Positions 19,303 to 27,542 are shown, counted from the first letter of the stretch. The stretch is 51,580 nucleotides of DNA from Nocardia asiatica NBRC 100129 (GCF_000308415.1 NZ_BAFS01000023.1:1-51580); one strand, 5' to 3'. The notes: a model not told the origin generated them from the letters alone. A program made the numbers and translations.

Positions 19303-19581
19303 TCAGTCGGACTGCGCCTCGCCGTCTTCGCCTTTACCCTTTCCCTTGCCTTTCCCTTTTCCTTTGCCCTTCCCTTTTCCTTTTCCTTTTCCCTTGCCTT
19401 CGCCGTCGTCGGCGTTACTCGCGTCGGAGGATTGTTCCTGCGATTCGTCTTGCGCTAGATATGCGACCGGCCCGCCGCCGATCGTCTCGCTCGCGGCAGG
19501 CTGCGCGACGAGTCCCACGGTCAACGCGCCCGCGGCGACCGCCGCCACCGCCACGGCGGATCGAACGGATGACTTTCCCAC
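19303..19581 (-). CDS. Small secreted protein with a Gly-Lys repeat tail
   Basis: This encodes 92 residues. The GTG at 19581 follows GGAGGG by 6 nt. Residues 1-35 are a signal peptide (KSSVRSAVAVAAVAAGALTV, then QPAASE). A short acidic, glutamine/serine-rich linker (LAQDESQEQSSDASNADDGE) leads to eleven consecutive Gly-Lys pairs and an acidic end (EDGEAQSD). The mature chain therefore has a strongly basic rod between two acidic ends. The DNA is a C/T-rich tract with varied codons (AAA/AAG, GGN), so the dipeptide is kept at protein level, not only by slippage. Function unknown; binding to anionic surface polymers is a guess. Confidence 0.75.
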   Translation of the reverse strand: MGKSSVRSAVAVAAVAAGALTVGLVAQPAASETIGGGPVAYLAQDESQEQSSDASNADDGEGKGKGKGKGKGKGKGKGKGKGKGEDGEAQSD

Positions 19582-19735
19582 TACCAACCCTCCCTGGTGC
19601 TCGGTTTCGTTGGTGGAGCAGCGCGAAACTAACACCGGGTATAAGGCCCACTGCCGGGCTCGCCGCGTGCGATCAGCGTCGTGACGAGGTCGACATCCCG
19701 CTGTGACGCACCCGGCGAATGTACGAATTCGTCGG

Positions 19736-20515
19736 TTATCGCTGTGAGCGCAGATACTCGTCGTGTTCGCGGTCCTCGCGGTAATAGCGCTGGGTCAGAA
19801 CGGCGAGGCGGTTGATCTCGGCGGCCATGGCGGCGGGCTCCAAGGGCTTGGCGACGATGGGGTCGCCGGTTTTGACGTAGTAGCGGCCGTCGGCGTAGTC
19901 CATCCACCAGAACCCGCGCCCGAAGCCCGGCCGGGCATCGACGGCCGGGCCCGCGAGCACGGTGATCTCGCCGAGGCCGAGGCGTTCGCGTTTGAACACC
20001 CGGTCCAGCTGCGCGACGATACCGACCTCGTACGGCTTGCGGACGTGCCTTTCCCGGTCGGCGGTCACCTCTTCGCGGCGCACTTCGATCGGGGGGTGAG
20101 TGCCCGCGGGCATCTTGGGCAGCGCGGCGACGGCCTTCGCGGCGACTCGTTGGGCGGCGCAGTAACTCACGATCACGTCACCGCCGGTGTCCGGCGCCGT
20201 ACCGGGAAGCTGGACCAGGGTGGCGCCGATCTGCCCGCGCACGGCACCGTGGAAACGGAAGACGATCGACATGTCCGGTCCGCCCATCCCTTTGGACTCG
20301 ACCCGAACCTCCGGCTCCAGCAATACGTCGAGCGCCCGTTCCAGATCGACGGCATATCGTCCGAGTAGTGCGTCGACCGCTTCCTCACGCTGACGCTTCA
20401 GGTCGGCGAAATCCATCTCTTCCGGCCGATATCGCAGCGGGTAGGGCAGGCGGTCGCGACCATAGGCGGCCCAGAGGATCTCGAATTCTTGCCCGGTGAA
20501 TCGCCAGTCAGCCAT
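19736..20515 (-). CDS. EspG-family type VII secretion chaperone
   Basis: This encodes 259 residues. The N-terminus (WRFTGQEFEILWAAYGRDRL, PYPLRY) is the recognisable EspG start; EspG proteins are cytosolic chaperones that bind PPE-type substrates and deliver them to the ESX machine. A central beta-sheet region (EVRVESKGMGG) and the C-terminal part (GRGFWWMDYADGRYYVKTG) follow. The gene overlaps the end of the PPE-like gene by 8 nt, the expected chaperone-substrate pairing. No core ESX components (EccB-E, MycP) are in the window, so the chaperone must serve a secretion system encoded elsewhere. Confidence 0.85.
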   Translation of the reverse strand: MADWRFTGQEFEILWAAYGRDRLPYPLRYRPEEMDFADLKRQREEAVDALLGRYAVDLERALDVLLEPEVRVESKGMGGPDMSIVFRFHGAVRGQIGATLVQLPGTAPDTGGDVIVSYCAAQRVAAKAVAALPKMPAGTHPPIEVRREEVTADRERHVRKPYEVGIVAQLDRVFKRERLGLGEITVLAGPAVDARPGFGRGFWWMDYADGRYYVKTGDPIVAKPLEPAAMAAEINRLAVLTQRYYREDREHDEYLRSQR

Positions 20516-21797
20516 TCGGGTTGTCTCCGATGACCGGAGGAACCGATTTCGGCAACGAGTCCAGACCGGTGAGTTCCTCGCCGTTGTGCTGATTGACCAG
20601 GTAGTCCTTGACCCCGGAGGTCTCCCGCTCGTCGTCCTTGCCGCGAGCCCCCATTCCCGGGGCGATGCCGGACGTGCCTGCCGCGCCGGTTCGAGCTGCC
20701 GGGCCGGCCGTGGCCGTGGCGGCGGGCACCGCGCTCGGTTGCTGCGGACCGACCGGGATATTGCCGCCGGGGGCGGGAGTTCCGGTGGTGTGCGGGGTGC
20801 CGGGGGCGCCGAGACGGCGGGGACTGTTCGGGCTCGTCACACCGGGGCGGCCCGGCGCGGTCGGAGCGGCGGCGGTGGGGGCCGGACTCGGTGTATTGGC
20901 GCTGCTCGGCGTTGTCGAGGTGGTCGGCTGCACGCTGGTCGGCTGGTCCACACTCGCCGGGGTGACCGCTTGCGGTGTGGTGGCGGCCGGGTCGGTCCCG
21001 GGCGATTGCTGCGGGTCGCCGTCCGATTGTTCCGTGGACTCCGGTTGCGCGCCCTCCGGGCTGACGGACTCGGACGTTGCCTGCGGAGCCGGGGAATTCG
21101 ACGTACCAGGCGACGACGTACCTGGCTGCGGCCCGGAATCCGCCACGATCTGTGGAGCAGTGGGAAGGACGGGCACACCATGGTCGGTCTGGTTGGCGAC
21201 TTGCCCGTACACCGTGCGCAGGACCCGCCGCGCTTCCTGCGTGGCCTCCTCTTCGGTGTAATCGCCCGCCTTCATGACGCCGTCCTGAGGCAACGTCTTA
21301 CCCACAAGGTCCGGGCGCTCGGTGGCCTGCGGCATCAACGCCTGGGTCTGCTCGAGGCCGGTGTGCATCTCGGAGAGTTTGAAACTCACCAGGGCGGCGG
21401 CATCAGCCAGATTCCCCGACTGATTGCGATAGTTCGTCACCGCGTCAGCGGCCGCCTTGCCCGATTGCCCCGTCCAGCCCGGATTGGTGCCGTCACCGGT
21501 CACCGTGCGGCCGAACTGCTCGTTGAACGCCTGAATCGCGCCGGTCAGGTTCATCCCGATGTTCAGCCACGCCTCGGACGCCTCCCGCACCGTCCCCGGC
21601 CGCATCGCGTTCACGGCCTCGACCATCTGCGCCAACGTCATACTGTCGTAGTTGTCCGGCCCCGGAATTCGCGGCGGCTCGTATTCCCCCTGGAACGCCG
21701 TGCCCAACCGATCGGTGAAGTCGTAGATCGTGTCGCGCTCCCGATTCCACTGCTCCTGCGCGGCGATGATCCGCTCCCGGTACTCCTCGTAGGTCAT
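20508..21797 (-). CDS. PPE-like/WXG-type ESX substrate with Pro-Thr-rich tail
   Basis: This encodes 429 residues. The ATG at 21797 overlaps the upstream gene by 4 nt (ATGA). Residues 1-170 are helical with a GWTGQSGKAAADAVTNYR turn (W-x-G type) and SFKLSEMHTGLEQTQALMP, resembling PPE/WXG effector N-domains. Residues ~225-400 are low-complexity Pro/Thr/Ser/Ala-rich. The last 30 residues (KDYLVNQHNGEELTGLDSLP) look structured and may carry a function or signal. Neighbouring EspG, an ESX-sized protein and a DUF3558 lipoprotein support a type VII substrate. No enzymatic domain is visible. Confidence 0.8.
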   Translation of the reverse strand: MTYEEYRERIIAAQEQWNRERDTIYDFTDRLGTAFQGEYEPPRIPGPDNYDSMTLAQMVEAVNAMRPGTVREASEAWLNIGMNLTGAIQAFNEQFGRTVTGDGTNPGWTGQSGKAAADAVTNYRNQSGNLADAAALVSFKLSEMHTGLEQTQALMPQATERPDLVGKTLPQDGVMKAGDYTEEEATQEARRVLRTVYGQVANQTDHGVPVLPTAPQIVADSGPQPGTSSPGTSNSPAPQATSESVSPEGAQPESTEQSDGDPQQSPGTDPAATTPQAVTPASVDQPTSVQPTTSTTPSSANTPSPAPTAAAPTAPGRPGVTSPNSPRRLGAPGTPHTTGTPAPGGNIPVGPQQPSAVPAATATAGPAARTGAAGTSGIAPGMGARGKDDERETSGVKDYLVNQHNGEELTGLDSLPKSVPPVIGDNPNG

Positions 21798-22174
21798 GGT
21801 CGAGCGTCCAGACCGGTGAACTGATCGGCTCTGGTCCGGTCCAGTTCTACGAAGTTCGCAATAGCTTTGGCGACAACTTCTTTCGCGATCTTCACCGCAT
21901 CGATGTGCTGCATGAGGACGGCGTCCAGGGATTGGGCTGTTCCGCTCGACTTCAGTCTGAACTTCTCTTGCAACGCAACCCCCGACGGAAACGGCCCGAA
22001 CCCGGTAACCTCGATGATCCGGTCGGTCATCCGCATGATGCCATCCAGACGATCGAGGTAGTTGTCGCAAGCTGTATCCAGGCCACGGCCGACATCCGGA
22101 TGCAGCATCAGCTCACCAGCGTTCGCTTGGTCCAGCAGCCTGCGCCATTCCGCTGGATCGACCCCTATGGCCAT
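21794..22174 (-). CDS. ESX-associated small helical protein
   Basis: This encodes 126 residues from an ATG at 22174 preceded by GGAGAGG. The sequence is helical throughout (DPAEWRRLLDQANAGELML, DTACDNYLDRLDGIMRMTDR, VLMQHIDAVKIAKEVVAKAI) with no signal peptide and a short disordered end. Size, helicity and position directly before the PPE-like gene resemble ESX substrate partners of the EspC or WXG100 kind, but a clear WxG turn is lacking (WRRL near the N-terminus only). It is translationally coupled to the downstream PPE-like gene, so a heterodimer is a reasonable guess. Confidence 0.78.
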   Translation of the reverse strand: MAIGVDPAEWRRLLDQANAGELMLHPDVGRGLDTACDNYLDRLDGIMRMTDRIIEVTGFGPFPSGVALQEKFRLKSSGTAQSLDAVLMQHIDAVKIAKEVVAKAIANFVELDRTRADQFTGLDARP

Positions 22175-22183
22175 CGCCTCTCC

Positions 22184-22765
22184 TCAGTTCGTCGGCAGGT
22201 ACCGCACCAGGTCGTCGGCGTGACGACCTGCCTCCTGGCACGGCTCGCCTTGTTTTCCGATCGAATAGCGCGTCGTCACCTTGAAAATGACCGTTCCACG
22301 CGCATTTTCGACCGCGACGCTGCATTTGAGCCGCTTGCTATCACCGACGTCCAGATATTGCAGGGCGCGGTGCGGACCGACCGTCAAGGAAGTAAACGAT
22401 TCCTTGTCCTGACGTTGACGAACCTCGTCCAGAACAAAAGCTCCGGACAGGACACCGAGGTCGTACCATCGCGCTGCGGCCTGCCAGCCACAAACCTTCC
22501 ACCCGGTGAAGTCGACTCCGGCAACGTCTCTCTCCTTAGTCGCCTGATTGAGACCGGTTCCGGAGATTGCTGATTCCGGCAACGTGCACGGATCCCACAA
22601 AGCGGCTTCGGGGTCACCCGACTTTGATGCCGATGAGGAGGGCGAGGCCACGGCAGTGGTCGTAGTTGTCGTTGGCGTATCAGTGGCGTCATCGCATCCG
22701 GCGACAGTGAAAGCGGCAGCGAACGTGAGCACGGCACCGCGCAGAACCTTTCCCCAGCTCGTCAT
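22184..22765 (-). CDS. DUF3558-type lipoprotein
   Basis: This encodes 193 residues. I took the ATG at 22765 (MTSWGKVLRGAVLTFAAAFT) because it opens a clean lipoprotein signal peptide ending in the lipobox TVAGC; a longer frame upstream lacks this. A Thr/Ser-rich linker follows the lipid anchor, then a folded domain with four cysteines (DPCTLP, KVCGWQ, LKCSVA, GEPCQE) that could form two disulfides. This is the layout of DUF3558 lipoproteins, which often sit beside ESX effectors in Nocardia-like genomes. It lies 9 bp upstream of the 126-aa gene and probably starts the operon. Confidence 0.83.
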   Translation of the reverse strand: MTSWGKVLRGAVLTFAAAFTVAGCDDATDTPTTTTTTAVASPSSSASKSGDPEAALWDPCTLPESAISGTGLNQATKERDVAGVDFTGWKVCGWQAAARWYDLGVLSGAFVLDEVRQRQDKESFTSLTVGPHRALQYLDVGDSKRLKCSVAVENARGTVIFKVTTRYSIGKQGEPCQEAGRHADDLVRYLPTN

Positions 22766-23032
22766 CGGTACCTCACCGCCGGTGCCGTAACGCATCGACG
22801 GGGGTCGGACCGGCTTCTCCGCCCCCTGCAAGCTGGCATCGACGCTACTGCCCGGTCCCCACCGGTGCAATAAGCTCGGGGCTGATCAGCACTTCCGGAT
22901 CGTGAAGTTGTGCACCGCACCTCACCTGCCACGATCGTGTGCGACGGTGACGGTCTCACGCCCGCAGCGCAGGCAGCTCCGCGCGAGTTGGGCGGCTCGG
23001 GACCGCCCGCACGAGGTCGACCCGATGTCGCG

Positions 23033-23464
23033 CTACGGCCCGCCGGGTAGGCGGCGTTGTCCGGTGCCCACTTCGTCCGTCAGGTCGTCGTAGCCGACGG
23101 CCAGTTCTGCCAGTCGCTCCCATGCGTCGCCGAGAGACCATGTGGAGCCGCTGGCGAGTGCGGCATAGGCACAGGCGGTGTACTGGGCGAGGCGGTCGAC
23201 CACCGAGCCGACGGTTTCGGTGTGCACTCGTGCCGCGCCGAGGGATGGCCGTAGTCGGGCGGTGACCCACCGGTCGATATCGCGGACCAGGCGGGCGCGG
23301 CATTGATCGATCGATGCGGCTTGTTCCGGTCCTGCGGAGAGGCGGCGTTCGTGCAGTGCCGCGAGGTCCCGCGCCGCACTCAGTATGGGGTGGTCGTCGT
23401 GGGCCTCGCCACGGCAGGCGGCCAGAAGTCGGTGTTTCGTGGGGAAGGGCTCCATCTGGGTCAC
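23033..23464 (-). CDS. DUF4254-like protein
   Basis: This encodes 143 residues; GTG at 23464 or ATG at 23455 could start it, and neither has a convincing ribosome site. The helical core (HPILSAARDLAALHERRLSA, RLVRDIDRWVTARLRPSLGA, ETVGSVVDRLAQYTACAYAA) resembles DUF4254 proteins of actinobacteria, whose function is not known. No signal peptide or membrane segment. The 267-bp gap upstream of 23033 separates it from the ESX cassette. I saw no further gene in that gap. Confidence 0.72.
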   Translation of the reverse strand: MTQMEPFPTKHRLLAACRGEAHDDHPILSAARDLAALHERRLSAGPEQAASIDQCRARLVRDIDRWVTARLRPSLGAARVHTETVGSVVDRLAQYTACAYAALASGSTWSLGDAWERLAELAVGYDDLTDEVGTGQRRLPGGP

Positions 23465-23525
23465 CGCGCTTCGCCGGTTCCGGTGCGGCGAATCAGGGAG
23501 AGCGTGTGATGGCGGGATGGAAAGC

Positions 23526-24062
23526 TCACGCCGTCAAACCTTTTCGTCCATCTTCTTCGGTGTCTCCTGTGGAGGACTGGGGACGCGGTCGGCGCAGATG
23601 CGGCGCGGACGTATCCCGCGTCAGGTGGCGGATGGATGCGACGATCAACTGTCCGGAGGCGCGGTATGCGCCGCGCGGGGGCTCGATCCACTGGCGGAAG
23701 CGGGCGCACTTGTCGGCAGGGGAGGGGAGCGCGATCTCGCCGCCCGCCCGCACCACGGAGACATCCAAACGGAACATCTCCGCCAACAGGCTGTCGTCGT
23801 TGGGCAGATCCGGTCGCACCAAATAGCTCCAGCGACGCGAGCGCGGGTGCGACATGATCGGCCCTATGCCGTGCCCACGGCGTTGCAGGTCGCCCTTTAC
23901 GAGCTGTCCTAAGTGGGCCGGCATCATCAGCGCCCAGACGATTCCGGCCCGGACGACGATGCGGCCCAATTGGGGTGGGTCGACGATCGCGGGCAGACCG
24001 CACACCTGCCGGTAGTACTGGCAGCGGGACACAGGCGTGTTCCCGAACTCCGATTGGTTCAT
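23526..24062 (-). CDS. Hypothetical protein
   Basis: This encodes 178 residues from the ATG at 24062, 7 nt after AAGAGG. The N-terminal 110 residues look folded (RCQYYRQVCGLPAIVDPPQL; IVVRAGIVWALMMPAHLGQL; PIMSHPRSRRWSYLVRPDLP). The pattern faintly recalls actinobacterial primase/polymerase-like N-domains and related DNA-associated proteins, but I cannot assign a family. The last 40 residues are Arg/Pro/Ser-rich and probably disordered. It is divergent from the XRE gene at 24321. Base use is slightly less GC-rich than in the sterol genes, in keeping with an accessory region. Confidence 0.65.
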   Translation of the reverse strand: MNQSEFGNTPVSRCQYYRQVCGLPAIVDPPQLGRIVVRAGIVWALMMPAHLGQLVKGDLQRRGHGIGPIMSHPRSRRWSYLVRPDLPNDDSLLAEMFRLDVSVVRAGGEIALPSPADKCARFRQWIEPPRGAYRASGQLIVASIRHLTRDTSAPHLRRPRPQSSTGDTEEDGRKGLTA

Positions 24063-24320
24063 TTCCAGACCTCTTCGCGAGTCGGTGAGCTAGGGTGCGC
24101 CCAGCCCTGGAAGTCGGCAGAACCCAGGAGCGGGGGGGCGTGGTGGGAATCGGGGGTGGCCCCCCTCTGGGCGCGGAGTCAGCAAAACACCTTTGACCTG
24201 CGCGTAGTCAGAAGTTTGGGTTTCCCAGACCAACTCGGCCGAAGGTCCAGAGCAAATCCCGTGCCGGGTTGCAGCCGTCACCCAGTACGGGTCGAATTCG
24301 CAAGAGGGAAGGGGACTACT

Positions 24321-25202
24321 GTGACCGATACCGGCTCGACCCTGCCGAGGCGCCAGCTCGGGCGCTATCTGCGGGAGGCGCGGACGGCGCTGAATATATC
24401 GCTGGAACGGTTGGCGGGGATGACCGATCTGAGTTCATCGGTATTGCAGCGCTTGGAGAAGGGGGAAGCGACGCGACTGAAAATCCGTGACATCGAGGCC
24501 ATCTGCGCGGTACTGGAAATATCGGATCAGATGACCTCCGCGATGGTCGGATTACTGCGGCTGGGCGCAGAGAAGAGCTGGTGGCATGAATACGGTGACC
24601 TGATACATGCAACCTTCGACGTGTATGTCGGGCTGGAGACAGCTGCGCGGAAGCTGACCATGTACCAGCCGTCACTGGTGCCAGGCTTGCTTCAAACGGT
24701 CGACTACGCACGAGTACTCATCCAGAAGGCGAACGTGGACGAGACCAGTGCGGAGCACGATCGGCGGACGGAACTCCGAACGAAGCGACAGACCCTTGTC
24801 ACAAGGCGGTACCAGCCGCTCACGCTCGAGGTTGTACTTCATGAGTCAGCTTTGCGCACGATGGTGGGCGGACACTCTGTTCTGGAGGGTCAGCTTCGGC
24901 ATCTGGCGGAGGTCGGCAAGCTGCCGAACGTCTCGATCCGTGTCCTCCCATTCTCGGCTGCGGCCCCCGTGGGGCATCCCGTTGGGCAGTTCGCCATCTT
25001 GGAGTTCGGGGTGGACGCCAAAGGTAAGGCTATCGAGCCGCCGATCGTCTACCTCGAAACCTTCACCGCGTGTATGTATTTGGAGAGGGCCAGCGATGTC
25101 CAGCGTTACTATCGAGTGCACGACAGTCTCCAGCAAGCATCGCTGGACGAGGCAGCCAGCAGGGGCTTGATCAGGCAAGTACTGAAGGAGTTATCAGCAT
25201 GA
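24321..25202 (+). CDS. XRE-family regulator with DUF5753
   Basis: This encodes 293 residues; the GTG at 24321 follows GGAAGGGG. Residues ~10-70 are a Cro/C1-type helix-turn-helix (LGRYLREARTALNISLERLA; SVLQRLEKGEATRLKIRDIE). Residues ~105-285 are the DUF5753 domain (YQPSLVPGLLQTVDYARVLI; EVVLHESALRTMVGG; LPFSAAAPVGHPVGQFAILE). Such proteins are found by the dozen in streptomycetes and nocardiae, nearly always followed by a DUF397 gene. Here the DUF397 start overlaps its stop (ATGA). Regulatory targets are unknown. Confidence 0.92.
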   Translation: MTDTGSTLPRRQLGRYLREARTALNISLERLAGMTDLSSSVLQRLEKGEATRLKIRDIEAICAVLEISDQMTSAMVGLLRLGAEKSWWHEYGDLIHATFDVYVGLETAARKLTMYQPSLVPGLLQTVDYARVLIQKANVDETSAEHDRRTELRTKRQTLVTRRYQPLTLEVVLHESALRTMVGGHSVLEGQLRHLAEVGKLPNVSIRVLPFSAAAPVGHPVGQFAILEFGVDAKGKAIEPPIVYLETFTACMYLERASDVQRYYRVHDSLQQASLDEAASRGLIRQVLKELSA

Positions 25203-25402
25203 GTGCTGACCTATCCCGAGTCGTGTGGTTCAAGAGCAGCCACAGCGGCACACAGGCTGACTGCGTCGAAGTCGCTTTCCTGAATGGCGGGCAAGTCGGC
25301 GTGCGAGACTCCAAAAACCCCACCGGCTCCGCGCTCGTATTCGCACCCAGCGAGTGGGACGCCTTCACCGCGGCAATCCAGTCAGGGGAGTTCGCTTCAT
25401 AG
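25199..25402 (+). CDS. DUF397 protein
   Basis: This encodes 67 residues with the DUF397 signature VVWFKSSHSGTQADCVEVAF, then VGVRDSKNPTGSALVFAPSE and WDAFTAAIQSGEF. The ATG overlaps the stop of the XRE/DUF5753 gene by 4 nt, so synthesis of the two is coupled. In related pairs the DUF397 partner is thought to antagonise or assist the regulator, by analogy with antitoxin-like modules; this is not visible here. Confidence 0.93.
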   Translation: MSADLSRVVWFKSSHSGTQADCVEVAFLNGGQVGVRDSKNPTGSALVFAPSEWDAFTAAIQSGEFAS

Positions 25403-25598
25403 CAAGCTCGAATGGATAGTCCTGCGTGGACTTCGGTCAGCGGAGCGATGCCCCGGATTCTGGATCATTCTGGGGCATCGGCTGCGCGCGGGGTGGGCGA
25501 CATGAATCTCGACTCCCGCCGAGGTGGGTCCGCCGGTCCGGTGGCGTTCTGCGGGCCGATCGCGGCGAAATTCCGGCCTGTGACCAGCGCGAACGCCT

Positions 25599-25638
25599 TG
25601 TCAGTGGTGGTGTCAGTCAGGTGTCAGCTCGGTGTCAG
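25599..25638. promoter_or_regulatory. Phased direct repeats upstream of the hydrolase gene
   Basis: GGTGTCAG occurs at 25609, 25620 and 25631, exactly 11 bp apart, and a fourth TGTCAG starts at 25599 (12 bp before the next TGTCAG). Spacing of one helical turn is typical of direct-repeat operators for OmpR/PhoB-like or SARP-type winged-helix activators. The last copy lies near the -35 position relative to a TATTCA at 25654-25659. The regulator is not in the window. Confidence 0.6.
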
Positions 25639-25660
25639 CCGGTCTGGCGACAGTATTCAC

Positions 25661-26479
25661 ATGAACAGCGCAGCCAACATGCACAGCACAGCGAGCGACG
25701 AGACCTGGACCGGCATGGTGCCGGTGGACGACACGGCCCTGGCCGTGACCGACACCGGCGGGCCGGGCCGCCCCATCGTCTATCTGAACGGCGCCTACGC
25801 CAGCCAGCGGCCCTGGCGGCCCGTGATCGCCGAACTCGGCGGCGACTACCGGCACATCACGTTCGACGGGCGGGCTCGCGGCAAGTCGAAGCGGTCGGCG
25901 GATTACTCCTTCGAGGCAGCCTTGCGAGATGTCGATGCCGTCCTCGCGGCGAGGGGCGTGGAACGGCCGTTGCTGGTGGGCTGGTCCTACGGCGGCATCC
26001 TCGCGTGGCACTGGGCCGACCGGAACCCGGACCGCGTCCTCGGGGTGGTGACCGTGGACTCCGCGCCGTACGGATTGACCGGCGAGGAGGGGCGTGAGCG
26101 GATCCGCAAGCTGTTCCACCGGATGCGGTTCGTGCTGCCGCTGGCGCGCCCGTTCGGCTTGGCCGCGCGGATGACCGCCGCTGAGCACGCCGAGGTCGGC
26201 ATTGATGCCAACGAGGTCGCCGCCGCCAGTGTGCCGGTCCTCGAGCGCCTGACCTGCCCGGTGCGGTTCGTCCTGGCTACCGGTAACAGCCTCGGGAGCG
26301 AGGACGGGGAGATGGAACAGTTGCGGCTTTCACTCGATCCGGTCTTCGCCGCGAACCCGAACGTGGAGCTGAGCGCGAAGGTCGCGAGCAATCACTCCCA
26401 CATCCTGCGCAAGGACTTCCGAGCCGTCGCCCAAGCCGTACGCAAGACCGCGGCCGCCCACGCGCAGCGAGTTCATTGA
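25661..26479 (+). CDS. Alpha/beta hydrolase
   Basis: This encodes 272 residues from the ATG at 25661; a second in-frame ATG at 25679 may be the real start if TATTCA at 25654 is the -10 box, because transcription would then begin after 25661. The nucleophile elbow VGWSYGG places Ser at ~109; the oxyanion loop is VYLNGAYASQRPW, the acidic residue is probably in ATGNSLGSED, and the catalytic His is in ASNHSHILRKDF. A soluble hydrolase or haloperoxidase-like enzyme of unknown substrate is expected. It is preceded by an unusual set of 11-bp-spaced direct repeats. Confidence 0.85.
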   Translation: MNSAANMHSTASDETWTGMVPVDDTALAVTDTGGPGRPIVYLNGAYASQRPWRPVIAELGGDYRHITFDGRARGKSKRSADYSFEAALRDVDAVLAARGVERPLLVGWSYGGILAWHWADRNPDRVLGVVTVDSAPYGLTGEEGRERIRKLFHRMRFVLPLARPFGLAARMTAAEHAEVGIDANEVAAASVPVLERLTCPVRFVLATGNSLGSEDGEMEQLRLSLDPVFAANPNVELSAKVASNHSHILRKDFRAVAQAVRKTAAAHAQRVH

Positions 26480-26588
26480 GCTGAGGACCGATGGGCCGAC
26501 GCGGCGTTTCTCGGGGCCACGACATACGTCGAACCGCTTTGAGTAGTCCGGCCACAACGCCTTCGCGGTAGGTGGCGCGGGAGTGCGT

Positions 26589-26960
26589 TCACGGCGCAGC
26601 GGTGAACAACTCGTAACTGTGTCCGTTGGGGTCGCGGACGTAGACGCCTCGTCCTCCGCCGAGGTGATTGATCTGCCGGTCCCAGCCGTTTTCCGGGCCG
26701 GACCCATAGTCGACATCGGCCCAGTCGGTCAGGCGCCGCAACACCGCGTCGAAAATGCCATCGTCGACCAGGAACGCGTAGTGGCCCGGTTCGACCTGTC
26801 CGCGTTCGTCGAAGTCGAAGGTCAGGTCGTCGTTGACCTGCACCGGCGTGAACGGCCCGGCTGGCGCGGCGACCTCCAGACCGAACAACTCGGCGAAGAA
26901 GTTCGCCGCCGCCTCTTTGTCTGCCGCAGGCACGATCGTGTGATTCAGGACGATGGGCAC
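26589..26960 (-). CDS. VOC-fold (glyoxalase/dioxygenase superfamily) protein
   Basis: This encodes 123 residues from the GTG at 26960, 6 nt after GGAG; the GTG at 26972 is an alternative with no ribosome site. One VOC module pair is visible: IVLNHTIVPAADKEAAANFF at the start and GRGVYVRDPNGHSYELFTAA at the end, where H (early) and E (late) are the usual metal ligands. Divergent from a MarR gene with a large palindromic operator between them, so control by that MarR protein is likely. It may detoxify or bind a small ligand of the MarR regulator; substrate unknown. Confidence 0.85.
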   Translation of the reverse strand: MPIVLNHTIVPAADKEAAANFFAELFGLEVAAPAGPFTPVQVNDDLTFDFDERGQVEPGHYAFLVDDGIFDAVLRRLTDWADVDYGSGPENGWDRQINHLGGGRGVYVRDPNGHSYELFTAAP

Positions 26961-26973
26961 CGCTGTCTCCACT

Positions 26974-27023
26974 CAATATGCGTGCGATACGCATGCAAAT
27001 ATATATGCGCATCGCACATATTG
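26974..27023. promoter_or_regulatory. Double MarR-type operator between VOC and MarR genes
   Basis: The segment is bounded by CAATATG (26974) and CATATTG (ending 27023) and is an imperfect 50-bp palindrome. Its left arm contains the perfect palindrome ATGCGT-GCGAT-ACGCAT (26978-26994). The right arm carries the related near-palindrome TATGCGCATCGCACATA (27004-27020). The two 17-bp sites are 26 bp apart in opposite orientation. They cover the promoter space of both divergent genes. Confidence 0.82.
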
Positions 27024-27065
27024 TCGAGCCGTGCGATCAGCCGAGTCCTGGTAGGTTGACTGGCC

Positions 27066-27542
27066 GTGAACCGCTCCAGCGCCGACATACCGGAGGCGGA
27101 CGGCGGACCCGCACTGTTCCGACTGGTCCGCTTCTGGTCACGCCGCTGGGTCAACCAGGCGCTGACCGGCGTACCGGCGGAATCGGCTGGCGATCAGCGC
27201 CAAGTCCAGTACGTCCAAGTCATCGAAGCGGTCGCGGCCGCGCTGCACACCGCCGAGGAGGCGACCGTCACCACCGTCGCCACGCAACTCGGCCTCGACC
27301 ACTCGGGAGCCAGCCGCATGGTCCGCGACGCCGTTGCGGCGGGCTACCTCGCCCGCGCCGAGTCCGCACACGACCGCCGCCGGGTGGTCCTCCGCCTCAC
27401 CGATGCCGGTCACCAACTTCTCACCGCATCCCGTGACTGGCAGCGCCGCTGCTTCGACCACCTCACCGCCACCTGGGACGAACCCGACCGCCGCCGATTC
27501 GCCGCCTACCTGCAACGCCTGGCCGACGAAGCGACCTTCTGA
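27066..27542 (+). CDS. MarR-family transcriptional regulator
   Basis: This encodes 158 residues from the GTG at 27066. The winged helix is clear: VTTVATQLGLDHSGASRMVR (helices 3-4, ~80-100) then AGYLARAESAHDRRRVVLRL (wing). Flanking helices (LVRFWSRRWVNQAL; FDHLTATWDEPDRRRFAAYL) would form the dimer interface. No Shine-Dalgarno is obvious; TAGGTT lies 8 nt ahead of the start, so the message may be leaderless or nearly so. It likely represses itself and the divergent VOC gene through the palindromes at 26974-27023. Confidence 0.9.
   Translation: MNRSSADIPEADGGPALFRLVRFWSRRWVNQALTGVPAESAGDQRQVQYVQVIEAVAAALHTAEEATVTTVATQLGLDHSGASRMVRDAVAAGYLARAESAHDRRRVVLRLTDAGHQLLTASRDWQRRCFDHLTATWDEPDRRRFAAYLQRLADEATF

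Noticed and set aside
22766..23032. Possible small RNA or tRNA gene in the gap before the DUF4254 gene
   Set aside because: No cloverleaf, CCA-like end or strong hairpin was found in the 267 bp.
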